Made by a program: the position numbers and the translations under genes
Notes under the pieces: model-generated
Told to the model about the DNA's origin: nothing
Seen by the model: only the letters and a program-made list of their open reading frames with translations
Database searches by the model: none
Assembly (NCBI GenBank): GCA_016703225.1
Contig: JADJCM010000002.1
Location: 248,001-312,000 of the forward strand
Source of the DNA: Lysobacterales bacterium
GTDB taxonomy: Bacteria; Pseudomonadota; Gammaproteobacteria; Xanthomonadales; Ahniellaceae
Reading direction: 5' to 3'
Length of the DNA: 64,000 nucleotides
In this document: positions 34,407 through 45,111 of the stretch, piece by piece
Numbering within the stretch: the first letter of the stretch is position 1
Layout of the letters: each line of letters starts with the position of its first letter

Positions 34407-36458
34407 ATGCCTGGCTATACCAGCGAACAGATCCGCAACATCGCACTCGTCGGTCATTCCGACGCCGGCAAAACCACCTTGTTCGAAGCCCTGCTGCATG
34501 CCGGCGGCGCAATCCAGACGGCAGGCTCGGTCGAGCGCGGCACCACGGTGTCGGACCACGATCCGATGGAGCGCGAGCGCCAGCATTCGATCCAGACCTC
34601 GCTGGCCTCGATCGACCACGGCGGCATCCACGTCAATCTCGTCGATACCCCAGGCTATCCGGACTTCCGCGGCCAGACGCTGGCAGTGCTCGGTGCGGTC
34701 GAGACCTGCGCCGTGGTCGTCAATGCCGTGGCCGGCATCGAGTACAGCACCATGCGCATGATGGAGCACGCCAAGGCGCGGCGCCTGTGCCGGCTGATCG
34801 TGATCAACAAGATCGACCATGCCGATGCCGACCTGGAGTTGCTGGTTGAGCAGTTGCGCGAAGCTTTTGGCAACGAGTGCCTGCCGATCAACCTGCCCGC
34901 GAAGGGTCGTGCCGAAGTGGTCGACTGCTTCTTCAAGCCCGATGGCGCATCCGACTTCTCTTCGGTTGCGGCCGCGCACCAGCGCATCATCGACCAGGTC
35001 GTCGAGATCAACGAGACGGTGATGGGGCATTACCTGGAGGAGGGCGAGTCGGGATTGTCCGGTCAGGAACTGCACGATGCTTTCGAGCAGTGCCTGCGCG
35101 AGGGGCATCTGGTGCCGATCTGCTTTGTTTCCGCACGCAGTGGCGCTGGCGTACGCGAATTGCTCGACCTGTTCGAGAAGCTGATGCCGCATCCGGGCGA
35201 GGCCAATCCGCCGTTGTTCGTGCGCGGCAGCGGCGCCGATGCCGAACCGTTCCGCTCCGAGCCCGATGCCGGCAAACACGTCATCGCCGACGTCTTCAAG
35301 ATCGTCAACGACCCCTTCGTCGGCAAGCTCGGCGTGTTCCGCGTCTACCAGGGCACGGTGCGCCGCGACACCCAGTTGTTCGTCGACGACGGCAAGAAGC
35401 CGTTCAAGGTCGGGCACCTGTTCAAGCTGCGCGGCAAGGAGCATGTCGAGATCGACGATGCCATTCCGGGCGACATCGCCGCCGTGGCCAAGGTCGACGA
35501 GATGCACTTCGATGCGGTGCTGCACGATTCGCACGACGAAGACCAGATCCACCTGAAGCCGCTGGATTTCCCGCAGCCGATGTTCGGGCTGGCGATCGAA
35601 CCTGCGACCAAGGGCCAGGAGCAGAAGCTGGCGACGGCGCTGCACAAGTTGTCCGAGGAGGACCCGTGCTTCCGCATCGAGCACAACAAGGAACTGAACG
35701 AAACGGTGATCCGCGGCCTCGGCGAGTTGCACTTGCGGGTGATGCTCGAGCGCATGAAGGACCGCTATCAGGTCGAGGTGAAATCGCGCCCGCCGCGCAT
35801 CGCCTATCGCGAGACCATCAGCGCCAAGGCCGATGGCCATCATCGCCACAAGAAGCAGACCGGCGGCGCCGGGCAGTTCGGCGAAGTGTTCCTGCGCATC
35901 GAGCCGCTGTCGCGCGGCGAGGGTTTCGATTTCGTCGACGACACCGTCGGCGGCTCCATTCCCGGCCAGTACCTGCCGGCGATCGAGAAGGGCGTGCGCC
36001 AGGTGCTGGAACACGGCGCGGTTGCCGGCTACCTGCTGCAGGACGTGCGCGTGATCGTCTACGACGGCAAGCATCATCCGGTCGATTCCAAGGAAGTCGC
36101 GTTCGTGTCGGCCGGCAAGAAGGCGTTTCTGGATGCGATCAGCAAGGCGCGGCCGATGGTGCTGGAGCCGATCGTCAATCTCGACGTCGAAGTGCCCGAC
36201 CATTGCATGGGTGACGTCACCGGCGGGCTCGCGACCAAACGTGCGCGCATCAACGGCACCGACGCCGGTCGCGGTGGCGAGATCATCATCAAGGCGCAGG
36301 TGCCGCTGGCCGAGGTCACCGAGTACTCGAACGAACTGAAGGCGGTCAGCGGCGGTCGCGGCCGCTATGCGATCGAGTTCAGTCACTACGAAGCGGTTCC
36401 GGGCAACATCCAGAAGCAGCTGATGGAAGCTTACAAGCCGCGCGTCGAGGAAGACTGA
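34407..36458 (+). CDS. Elongation factor G-like GTPase (EF-G II type)
   Basis: 683 residues with EF-G domain order. G1 is GHSDAGKTT, G3 DTPG, G4 NKID; later domains show GRGGEIIIKAQVP and TGGAGQFGEVFLRIEP. Switch I lacks the usual RGITI and reads ERQHSIQTSL, as in the EF-G-like paralogues distinct from the main FusA. Its role in translation or stress is not established for this branch. Start at 34407 (MPGYTSEQ) has GGGAGG. A small membrane gene follows one base after the stop. Confidence 0.92.
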   Translation: MPGYTSEQIRNIALVGHSDAGKTTLFEALLHAGGAIQTAGSVERGTTVSDHDPMERERQHSIQTSLASIDHGGIHVNLVDTPGYPDFRGQTLAVLGAVETCAVVVNAVAGIEYSTMRMMEHAKARRLCRLIVINKIDHADADLELLVEQLREAFGNECLPINLPAKGRAEVVDCFFKPDGASDFSSVAAAHQRIIDQVVEINETVMGHYLEEGESGLSGQELHDAFEQCLREGHLVPICFVSARSGAGVRELLDLFEKLMPHPGEANPPLFVRGSGADAEPFRSEPDAGKHVIADVFKIVNDPFVGKLGVFRVYQGTVRRDTQLFVDDGKKPFKVGHLFKLRGKEHVEIDDAIPGDIAAVAKVDEMHFDAVLHDSHDEDQIHLKPLDFPQPMFGLAIEPATKGQEQKLATALHKLSEEDPCFRIEHNKELNETVIRGLGELHLRVMLERMKDRYQVEVKSRPPRIAYRETISAKADGHHRHKKQTGGAGQFGEVFLRIEPLSRGEGFDFVDDTVGGSIPGQYLPAIEKGVRQVLEHGAVAGYLLQDVRVIVYDGKHHPVDSKEVAFVSAGKKAFLDAISKARPMVLEPIVNLDVEVPDHCMGDVTGGLATKRARINGTDAGRGGEIIIKAQVPLAEVTEYSNELKAVSGGRGRYAIEFSHYEAVPGNIQKQLMEAYKPRVEED

Positions 36459-36459
36459 C

Positions 36460-36964
36460 TTGATCTCGCCGACAGAGGAGAACGCCCCGCTGCTGGACCC
36501 GCGCCTGCAATTCCCGGTCCACACGCTGCCAAACGAGCGCGTGGTCTGGAGCGGCAGCGCCGACGCACGCGCGTATCGCGCCGCGTTGTTGCGCGCGGTG
36601 TGGGCAATCGCCGCGTTCGCGTTGCTGGCGCTGTTCGTCGTCCACAATGGAATCGATGTCGATGCGCCCTGCGCCCGGTCGGACGAAATCGCCAGCAAGG
36701 CAGCGAGCGATCGCGATTGCAGCGCGAGCGTGCGCACCGAGCGGGCGGAAAGGTTGCGCGCGTTTCAACGCGGCGCCACCAGACTCGCGCTGGGGGCCAT
36801 CGCCGCGGCGCTCCTGCTGCAGTGGATCGCCAACGCGCTGCGGCGCCGCCATCTGGCAACACGGCGGCATGCTCGCGAACGCGATCGAGCTGTGGGGCCT
36901 GCCGGTCCAGGACCCGGCCCTGTCGCAACTGCTGAACGTTTGGCTGCCGCGTTCGCGACGCTAG
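36460..36964 (+). pseudogene. Small two-helix membrane protein, apparent frameshift near 36844-36850
   Basis: Frame one, from a TTG at 36460 (GAGGA upstream, one base after the fusA-like stop), encodes a soluble start and two membrane helices (LLRAVWAIAAFALLALFVV; LALGAIAAALLLQWIANAL). After about 36850 its third codon positions turn AT-rich. Frame two there is strongly GC3-biased and reads MLANAIELWGLPVQDPALSQ before a TAG at 36962-36964. Removing one base from CGGCGCCGCC joins ...ALRRR to IWQHGGMLANA. The two convergent genes then share CTAG at 36961-36964. No family recognised. Confidence 0.5.
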
Positions 36965-38574
36965 TTGTCGGTGTCCCGCCCCAGTGCGTCGGCGAGCGGT
37001 TGCAATTGCTGTGCGTAGCGGCGCCAGCCGCCAATGTTGCGACTGTGAATCGGCTCGCGTACCTGTACGCTACTCGCGGTCGACACGATTTTATTGCTGA
37101 CTTCCACATGCACCAGATCGGATGAGTAGGGTAGTTCGAGATATTGCATTACTCGCTGCGTCTGGAGTTCTGGTTCGGTGACCAGATCTTCGTAGCGGAG
37201 GTCGAGGATTCGCCCGGGTGCGATCTCCTGCCAGTGCTCCATAAGGCGCGCATAGTTGCGATGGTGCGCGGCCAGTTCGTGCAGGTCGTAGCTGTAGGCA
37301 TAGGCATTTGCCGCAAACAATTCCTTGAGGTTTGAGAAGCAAGCGTCGAGCGGATCACGCCGCAGGTGGATTATGCGGGCGTGTGGCAGAGCCCTGAGGA
37401 TCGCGCCGATCATCACGAAGTTACCGGGGTTCTTGTCAGTGAAGAAGGGAGCACCCGGCGCGCGCCATTTCACGTGCTCCAGATACCGGCGGCCGAACAG
37501 ATGGAAGTCGACTGTTCCAATTTCGGCCAGCGAACGCGCATCAAAATAGCCTGGGCAGTAGTAGTCGGTCACCCACTTGTACTGCATGCGCAAGTCGTTG
37601 AGCTCGCCACACAACGCGATCGCATCACTGTTGCCCAATATGCGCTCGAGCAGGGTCGTGCCCGTGCGCGGCATTCCGACGATGAAGATTGGCGTGCTCT
37701 CTTCCGGAAGCGTCACCTGGGGAGGAGGCAGGCTTGGGAATGCATTCATGACTAGGTCGAAAAGCTTGGTCTCGGTAGCGACATCGTGTCTTATGGTGCG
37801 TCGCTTGGAGCGAAATCCGTGTTCGAGCGAATTCCACGCTGCAACATCGTCTCCCAGCATTTCCAGCTCGCGGTACTGCGCGTACTCCAGGTAGCAGCGG
37901 TCTGCGTCGGTCGGCACGCCTCCGGTGATTAGGGCTTGGATCCGATTCGCGCGTCGCGCAGCCCCTGCTACGCGACCGAGAAAGGCGAGCGCCCAGTGCG
38001 AATGGCAGTATTCCGACTTCAGTGCAATGCTTCGCTCGAAGGCTCGTTCGGCGTCATCCATGCGGCCCATGAATTTCATGGCGTTGCCACGGAAATAGGC
38101 TGTTAGGAAGGTCTCGCCTCCCCGCGACTCCACCTCTTCAAGGAACTGTAGCGCTACCCCGTGCTGTTCCAGCAACGTCAATTGCTGTGCTAAGTCGAAG
38201 AGGACCGACGATTCTTGGATGCTGGCGGTATCCATATCGTTGATGGTCTTCAATGCGGCGCCAGTTTCCCCTAGGCTGATCAAGCGGAGAGCAATCGCTG
38301 CGATCAATGTTGCCGGTTGTCGCGTGGCATGTTCGCTGGCGCGCAGGAGATCACGTACCGCTAGCCGCAGTTGCCCCCCGGAGAAGGCGATGGTGGAGAG
38401 AAGCAGATGTGCCGGAGCAAACGTTGGCGCTTGCTGCAGTGCCTGTCTCGCGAACTTCACCGATTCGGACAGGTTTCCGATCGCGAAGGCATCCTCGGCC
38501 ATCTGGTATGCGTGCAGGACTTCGTGACGCGCGGTCGAGTGCGTGGCTGCGACCGCGGTTGCGCCCAAGTCCAC
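36961..38574 (-). CDS. Tetratricopeptide-repeat sulfotransferase
   Basis: 537 residues. The N-terminal ~270 residues are TPR-like helices (LSESVKFARQALQQAPTFAPAH, MGRMDDAERAFERSIAL). The C-terminal sulfotransferase has the PAPS-binding loop GMPRTGTTLLERIL and RRDPLDACFSNLKELF, plus FFTDKNPGNF. It should transfer sulfate from PAPS to a protein or glycan; the acceptor is unknown and there is no signal peptide. The start is GTG at 38574, eight bases from GGAGGG, instead of a TTG farther up. Its base composition is visibly less GC-rich than its neighbours. It shares family with 32159-33572. Confidence 0.88.
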   Translation of the reverse strand: MDLGATAVAATHSTARHEVLHAYQMAEDAFAIGNLSESVKFARQALQQAPTFAPAHLLLSTIAFSGGQLRLAVRDLLRASEHATRQPATLIAAIALRLISLGETGAALKTINDMDTASIQESSVLFDLAQQLTLLEQHGVALQFLEEVESRGGETFLTAYFRGNAMKFMGRMDDAERAFERSIALKSEYCHSHWALAFLGRVAGAARRANRIQALITGGVPTDADRCYLEYAQYRELEMLGDDVAAWNSLEHGFRSKRRTIRHDVATETKLFDLVMNAFPSLPPPQVTLPEESTPIFIVGMPRTGTTLLERILGNSDAIALCGELNDLRMQYKWVTDYYCPGYFDARSLAEIGTVDFHLFGRRYLEHVKWRAPGAPFFTDKNPGNFVMIGAILRALPHARIIHLRRDPLDACFSNLKELFAANAYAYSYDLHELAAHHRNYARLMEHWQEIAPGRILDLRYEDLVTEPELQTQRVMQYLELPYSSDLVHVEVSNKIVSTASSVQVREPIHSRNIGGWRRYAQQLQPLADALGRDTDN

Positions 38575-38593
38575 GTGACGCCCTCCCTCTGGA

Positions 38594-39154
38594 CTACTGA
38601 GCGCCGCCAAAACTCTGGCTGGTGGCGCCGGCGGCGAAGCGCTTGGGCACCTTGTCGGCGTCGAGCAGGCGTTCGATGCGCGCGAACAGCTCGGGGCGCG
38701 AGAACGGCTTTTTCATGAAGTCGTCGGCACCGATGCGCTGGGCGTAGAACTGCTCGGTGGCCTGCTCGTTGCCGCTCATCATGATCACCGGAATGTCTTT
38801 GGTGCCCGGCTCGCGGCGCAGCGTGCGCAACGCGGTGAAACCGTTCATGCCCGGCAACACGATGTCGAGGAAGACCAAGTCCGGGTGTTCCTGACGGGCG
38901 ATCTGGATGCCCGCCTCCGCGGTCTCGGCTTCGAGCACGATGTACTGGTTCTGTTCGAGGTAGCGACGCAGCACCGCCAGCACCGTGGTCGAGTCATCGA
39001 TGACCAGCACGCGCGTGCCTTCGCGGGCGCCACCGCGGCCGCCCTCGCGACGCTCCGGCGCCAGCACGGTCTTGCCGGTGGCGGTGACCACAGTCCGGTG
39101 CGCTGCGGGCTTGCTGCCCCCGAACAAGCGCTTGAAGAACCCAGAAAAACCCAT
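38594..39154 (-). CDS. CheY/PilG-type response regulator with basic N-terminal extension
   Basis: 186 residues. The first ~45 (MGFSGFFKRLFGGSKPA, then a Gly/Arg-rich linker) precede a single receiver: VLVIDDSTTVLAVL, the acceptor in LVFLDIVLPGMNG, IMMSGNE and KKPFSRPEL. The amphipathic basic N-terminus may contact membrane. There is no output domain. It lies upstream of the sulfotransferase gene in the same direction, 19 bases from that gene's start. Confidence 0.85.
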   Translation of the reverse strand: MGFSGFFKRLFGGSKPAAHRTVVTATGKTVLAPERREGGRGGAREGTRVLVIDDSTTVLAVLRRYLEQNQYIVLEAETAEAGIQIARQEHPDLVFLDIVLPGMNGFTALRTLRREPGTKDIPVIMMSGNEQATEQFYAQRIGADDFMKKPFSRPELFARIERLLDADKVPKRFAAGATSQSFGGAQ

Positions 39155-39270
39155 TGAATGCCCCCGGATACACCTTCTATCGACCGTATTCGCGGCGAGC
39201 CCGTCATGCGGACACGCACAGTGTCGCAGAGGCGCCGCCCGGACTGAAGCCCCGGGCGGCACTTTCGAGA

Positions 39271-40839
39271 TCAGGTATGTGCCAGTTTGCGCAGCAGTGG
39301 CGTCGCCAGCAGCATCAGGCCGCCGGCGATCACGCCGATCCACATCAGGTCGCCGAACACATCAGCGTACACGAGCAGGGCCTTCGCCTTGTCGAAACTG
39401 CCGTCGGCGTTGGGTTCGATCGAGGCCCAGGTGCCGAAGCGTCCGGCGATCATCTCGCCGAAGGCCGAGGCCAGGAACCACGCGCCCATCATCATGCCGA
39501 CCACGCGCGGCACCGACAGCGTGGTAACCGCCGAGAGTCCGATCGGCGACAGCACCATCTCGCCGAGCACCAGGATCGCGTAGGCGGCGATCATCCACCA
39601 CAGGCTGACCAGGCCGTCGCTGCCGGCGTTGCGCGCGGTGATCATCAGCAGGCCGGTGCCGAGCCCGCAGAAGATGAGTCCCCAGCCGAACTTGGCCGGC
39701 AGGCTGGGGTTGAGTCCGAGTTTGTCCAGGCGCGGCCACAACCAGGCAAAGATCGGGCTGAACAGGATCACGAAGATCGCCCCGAAAGACGTGGTCTGCC
39801 CGGCGGTCCACTCGACGCCGAAAGTGGTGCGATCCATGGCGCGCTCGGCGAACGCGACCCAGGTGCCGTAGCTCTGCTCGTAGATGCCCCAGAACAGCGC
39901 GCTGATCGCGATCAGCACCATCAGCACGATCATCTTGCCGCGCTCAGTGGCGTCGATGCCGCTGAACAGGAACTTGAGGAACCACACGAACAAGCCAAGG
40001 CCCATGACCACCGCGACCACTTCGGTCAGCGTCACCTCGTGACCGCCGGCGAGCGCGGTCAATGCGCTGAGCTCGATCTTGGTTTGCAGGATCTTCCAGA
40101 CCGCGACGGTGGTGATCAGGCCGGCGAGGTAGATGAAGAACTCGCGCGGCATACCGAATACCGGTTCGCGCAGGTTGGCCGGGTGCGGCGGCTCGGCCTG
40201 GCCCATCAGATGCTTCTGCCCCCAGATGAACTGCACCAGGCCGCCGGCCATCATCACGCCGCTGAGCGCGAATCCGTAGCCCCAGCCGTAGTTCTCGCCG
40301 ATGTAGGCGACGATCAGCGAGGACAGCGCGGCGCCGACGTTGATGCCCATGTAGAAGATGGTGAAGCCGGAATCGCGGCGCGGATCGTTGTCGGCGTAGA
40401 GTCGCCCGACGATGGTCGAGATGTTGGGCTTGAGGAAGCCGACGCCGACCGCGATCAGCGCCAGCGACAGGTACATGATCTGGATCGCGAGCGTGTCGCG
40501 GGTCGCGGCGCCGACCGACCCGGTCGCCGGATCGCCGGTCCAGGCCATGCCGAGTTGGCCGAGGACCAGCAGCGCCCCGCCGAACAGCACCGCCTTGCGC
40601 ATCCCGAGCCAGCGGTCGGCGATCATGCCGCCGAGCAGCGGCAGCGCATAGGCGAGGCCAGCGTAGGTGCCGAGCAGCACGTAGCCGTCGCTGTCGTTGA
40701 ACAGGTGGTACTTGGTCAGGTACAGGAACAGCAGCGCCTTCATGCCGTAGAACGCGAAACGCTCCCACATCTCGGTCATGAAACAGACGTACAGGCCTTT
40801 CGGATGACCGAGCAATTCGTTCGACGCGACAGCATTCAT
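39271..40839 (-). CDS. Proton-dependent oligopeptide (POT/PTR2) family transporter
   Basis: 522 residues with about 14 hydrophobic segments. The N-terminus shows MTEMWERFAFYGMKALLFLYL, the ExxER(F)xYY signature of POT carriers, and FYMGINVGAALSSLI is the second family signature. It imports di- and tripeptides with protons. Start at 40839 (MNAVASNELL). The divergent neighbour is an exported peptidase, so both may serve peptide nutrition. Confidence 0.93.
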   Translation of the reverse strand: MNAVASNELLGHPKGLYVCFMTEMWERFAFYGMKALLFLYLTKYHLFNDSDGYVLLGTYAGLAYALPLLGGMIADRWLGMRKAVLFGGALLVLGQLGMAWTGDPATGSVGAATRDTLAIQIMYLSLALIAVGVGFLKPNISTIVGRLYADNDPRRDSGFTIFYMGINVGAALSSLIVAYIGENYGWGYGFALSGVMMAGGLVQFIWGQKHLMGQAEPPHPANLREPVFGMPREFFIYLAGLITTVAVWKILQTKIELSALTALAGGHEVTLTEVVAVVMGLGLFVWFLKFLFSGIDATERGKMIVLMVLIAISALFWGIYEQSYGTWVAFAERAMDRTTFGVEWTAGQTTSFGAIFVILFSPIFAWLWPRLDKLGLNPSLPAKFGWGLIFCGLGTGLLMITARNAGSDGLVSLWWMIAAYAILVLGEMVLSPIGLSAVTTLSVPRVVGMMMGAWFLASAFGEMIAGRFGTWASIEPNADGSFDKAKALLVYADVFGDLMWIGVIAGGLMLLATPLLRKLAHT

Positions 40840-40965
40840 GGGCGATTCCGGGACCAGGGACGCCGGAGTATGCCGGCCACACCGCCAGCACGGCCAGTCC
40901 CGCGGTGCTTGGACAGCCCGGCGCGGGCGACTACGATGCCGGTCCCGTTCGTGAGGAGTCCTGCC

Positions 40966-43013
40966 ATGCGTGTGCTTGCCCTGGGCGCGTTCGCGCTCGT
41001 TGCCGCCGGATCGGTGTTTGCCGAACCGCGTGGATTCAAGGTCGATGACCTGGTCAATCTCGACCGCGTCGCCGATCCGCGTCTGTCGCCGGATGGCCGC
41101 CAGGTTGCGTTCCAGTTGCGCGAGACCGACTACGCCGCGAACAAGGGCGTGCAGAGTCTGTGGCTGGTGCCGGCGGATGGCTCCGCCGCGCCCCGGCGGC
41201 TCACCGCGAAGGGCGTGACCTCGGTCGGCCCGCGCTGGGCGCAGGACAGCAAATCGATCTACTTCCTCTCGCCGCGCTCGGGCTCGATGCAAGTCTGGAA
41301 CCTGTCGCTCGCCGGTGGTGAGGCGAGCCAGGTCAGCGACTATCCGCTCGATGTCGGCACGTTCCAGCTGTCGCCGAGCGGCAAGCAACTGGCGATCACG
41401 TTCGAGGTGTTCAACGACTGCGACACGCTCGAGTGCAGCAAGAAGCGCCTCGACGACATGGCCGCGACCAAGGCCAGTGGCAAGGTGTTCGACAAGCTGT
41501 TCATGCGCCACTGGGATACCTGGTCGGACGGTCGTCGCAGCCAGCTGTTCGTTGCCGACCTCGGCGCCGACGGCCGCGCCGAAGCCGCACCGGCCTGGGT
41601 CAGCAAGGGCATCGACGGTGATGTGCCGTCCAAACCGTTCGGCGATGAGACCGAATACACCTTTGCACCGGATGGACAAAGCCTGGTGTTCGCCGCGCGC
41701 ATCGCCGGCAAGACCGAGGCCTGGAGCACCAACTTCGACCTGTATTCAACGCCGGCCAGCGGCGCGATGGCGCCGGTCAACCTCACGGCCGCGAATCAAG
41801 CGTGGGACAGCTACCCGCTGTTCTCGCGCGACGGCAAGACGCTGTACTACCTCGCCATGAGCCGCCCGACCTTCGAGGCCGACCGCTTCCAGATCAAGGC
41901 GCGCGACCTCGCCACCGGCGTCACCCGCGACCTCGCGGCCGACTGGGATCGCTCCGCCGGCCCGCTGCAACTCTCGGCCGACGGCAAGACGCTCTACACC
42001 AGCAGCGATTCCGACGGCGAACACCCGGTGTTCGCGATCGATGCGAAGTCGGGCAAGGTCCGCGACCTGACCGGTGCCGGCAACATCGCCGCGTTCTCGA
42101 TCGGGCCGAACGGCTACGTGTTCGCGCGCGACACGCTGACTTCGCCGGTACACCTGTTCGCGCGCAACGCCAAGAACGCGAGCGAGAAACAGCTGACGAA
42201 CTTCAACACCGACAAGCTCGCCGGCATCACCATGGGCGCACCCGAGTTCTTCGAGTTCAAGGGCTTCAACGACGAACGTGTCGAGGGCTACGTGGTCAAG
42301 CCGTGGAATTTCGAAGCGGGCAAGAAGTACCCGATCGCCTTCCTCGTGCATGGCGGACCGCAGGGCGCCTTCGGCAACGATTGGCACTACCGCTGGAATC
42401 CGCAGACCTACGCTGGCGCCGGCTTCGCGGTGATCGCGATCAACTTCCATGGCTCCACCGGCTACGGCCAGAAGTTCACCGACTCGATCTCCGGCGACTG
42501 GGGCGGCAAGCCGCTCGAAGACCTCAAGAAAGGCATGGCCGCCGCGGTGGCGAAGTACGACTGGCTCGACGGCGGCAAAGCCTGCGCGCTCGGCGGTTCC
42601 TACGGCGGCTACATGATGAACTGGATCGCCGGCAACTGGACCGACGGCTTCGACTGCCTGGTCAGCCACGCCGGCATTTTCGACAACCGCTTCATGGGCT
42701 ACAGCACCGAAGAGCTCTGGTTCGACGAGTGGGAGATGCAGGGCACGCCCTACGAGCAGCCGGCCAACTACGAGCGCCACAATCCGGTCAACCACGTCAG
42801 GACTGGAAGATCCCGACCATGGTCGTGCACGGCGCGCTCGACTACCGCGTCCCGGTCGAGGAAGGCATCGCCCTGTTCACCGCGTTGCAGCGCCGCGGCA
42901 TCGAATCGAAGTTCCTGTTCTTCCCGGACGAGAACCACTGGGTACTGAAGCCGCACAACTCGGTGCAGTGGCACAACGAGGTCAATGCCTGGTTGAAGGC
43001 GCATCTTCAGTAA
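40966..43013 (+). pseudogene. S9 prolyl oligopeptidase-family peptidase, frameshifted at about 42798-42801
   Basis: Joined, the frames give about 682 residues: signal peptide (MRVLALGAFALVAAGSVFA), beta-propeller part, and alpha/beta hydrolase with the serine in GGSYGGYM. The frame then loses homology after NPVNHV. The next frame restores the rest of the catalytic domain (WKIPTMVVHGALDYRVP with the aspartate, DENHWVLKP with the histidine, ending LKAHLQ). One base is missing between GTC (42796-42798) and GACTGG (42801), e.g. a lost base from AAG or CAG. As read, the protein lacks the catalytic Asp and His. Start at 40966 has GAGGAG. It may be real decay or a sequencing gap. Confidence 0.8.
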
Positions 43014-43040
43014 GCGCCCGCATCCGCGTCCAACACCCGG

Positions 43041-43058
43041 CGGGGCCAAGCGGCCCCG
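43041..43058 (+). terminator. Hairpin after the S9 peptidase
   Basis: CGGGGCC (43041-43047), loop AAGC, GGCCCCG (43052-43058), 28 bases after the peptidase stop. It has no T-run, so termination efficiency is doubtful. Confidence 0.35.
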
Positions 43059-43080
43059 TCGCGGTCCCGCCCGCCCGCCA

Positions 43081-43176
43081 GTCAAGACCCTGGCGCAAAA
43101 ACTCAAAGCGTTCGACCCGAAGCTGCACGGTGGCGAAATGCTGGCGGCGGCACCGGTCGGCAAGGAGTTTCGATGA
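43081..43176 (+). pseudogene. Possible remnant of an antitoxin C-terminus
   Basis: A 31-codon tail, KLKAFDPKLHGGEMLAAAPVGKEF then stop at 43176, resembles the C-terminal end of small AbrB/MazE- or Phd-like antitoxins (FDPxxHGGE...PVGxE). No start codon or N-terminal DNA-binding domain is visible upstream. It lies opposite the intact VapC-type gene. Identification is tentative. Confidence 0.3.
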
Positions 43177-43189
43177 GGGGTGCAGCGGT

Positions 43190-43606
43190 TCAGTGGTCCG
43201 CGCGGAACTCAAATGGATTGAGCACGTCGACGTCGAGTGCTGCGAAGTCGACCGAATTCCTCGTGACGACGATGAGGCCATGCGCCTTCGCTGTTGCCGC
43301 GATCAAGGCATCCTCATACAGCGTTTCAGACTTGCGGTGCATGAGTCGCGCCCAGCGACGGAAGGCCGCACCATCCACGGGTAGGATGCTGTAGCTATTG
43401 GCGACGAGATCCAGCCAGGCTTCGATTTCGTTCGCTTTGACTGCATCTTGTTCTCGGGTGATTTCGATGCCGGCCTGGATTTCGCCGAGTGTCACCGCGG
43501 ATAGGTGGAGATGGGCGTCGTCGACGGACTGGAGCCACGCCAAGACTGCGCCGTGCGGACGCGGCTTGCGCAGTTCGGAAACGACATTGGTGTCCAGCAA
43601 GTACAT
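43190..43606 (-). CDS. vapC: VapC/FitB-type PIN-domain toxin
   Basis: 138 residues forming a PIN domain: LLDTNVVSEL (first acidic residue), the central GEIQAGIE, YEDALIAATA and VTRNSVDF (third and fourth acidic positions). Such proteins are Mg-dependent RNases held by a cognate antitoxin. The upstream gene at 43613-43870 encodes that antitoxin, six bases away. Confidence 0.88.
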   Translation of the reverse strand: MYLLDTNVVSELRKPRPHGAVLAWLQSVDDAHLHLSAVTLGEIQAGIEITREQDAVKANEIEAWLDLVANSYSILPVDGAAFRRWARLMHRKSETLYEDALIAATAKAHGLIVVTRNSVDFAALDVDVLNPFEFRADH

Positions 43607-43612
43607 ACGGTT

Positions 43613-43870
43613 TCAGCGCAGGTCGGCAACCTGCCGACGCTGCGCCGCGCCGCGCTCCGGAACGAGCGCTTCCGTGCGCGCCAATTCCGTCAACAACAAG
43701 TCCTTGAGCGAAGGGCGTCCCGCGCTCTGCAGGCGACGCCATGCATCGATCGGAACGAGCACCGCGGCTTCCGCGCCACGACGGGTCACGACCTGAGGCC
43801 CCGTTTCGATGCAAGCGTCCAGCAACTCGCTGAAGCGGGCCTCTGCATCCTGGACTGGCCAAGTGTGCAT
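43613..43870 (-). CDS. Phd/YefM-type antitoxin
   Basis: 85 residues. MHTWPVQDAEARFSELLDA and QVVTRRGAEAAVLVPIDAWRRL form the N-terminal Phd/YefM DNA-binding fold. The C-terminal ~30 residues (SLKDLLLTELARTEALVPER) are the part expected to wrap the toxin. First gene of the pair, autoregulation likely. Confidence 0.85.
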   Translation of the reverse strand: MHTWPVQDAEARFSELLDACIETGPQVVTRRGAEAAVLVPIDAWRRLQSAGRPSLKDLLLTELARTEALVPERGAAQRRQVADLR

Positions 43871-43927
43871 GGCGATCTCCTGAGCTGACTGGTGCGAAGA
43901 CCAGTCTATGGGGCGAAGCCTTCCCCT

Positions 43928-45022
<1,095 letters not shown>

Positions 45023-45060
45023 GGCATGGCTCCTCGGGGATGGGGCTTCCCGGCGGCCGC

Positions 45061-45090
45061 AAAAAAACCGCCAGGATCGCTGGCGGTTTT
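45061..45090 (-). terminator. Transcription attenuator in the DAHP synthase leader
   Basis: On the minus strand AAAACCGCCAG (45090-45080) pairs with CTGGCGGTTTT around the loop CGATC, and a run of seven T (45067-45061) follows. It sits 38 bases before the DAHP synthase start and 22 bases after the leader peptide stop. The 5' arm ACCGCC (45087-45082) can instead pair with GGCGGT (45142-45137) inside the leader coding region, forming an antiterminator. Confidence 0.85.
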
Positions 45091-45111
45091 CGAAGGTTCG
45101 GTCGTTTGCTG

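Noticed and set aside
36965..37125. Continuation of the small membrane gene in its first frame
   Set aside because: Codon third positions are AT-rich and the segment overlaps the sulfotransferase; the second frame to 36964 is favoured.
39154..40965. Upstream extension of the S9 peptidase frame
   Set aside because: It covers the antisense of the peptide transporter; the real start is the signal peptide ATG at 40966 with GAGGAG.
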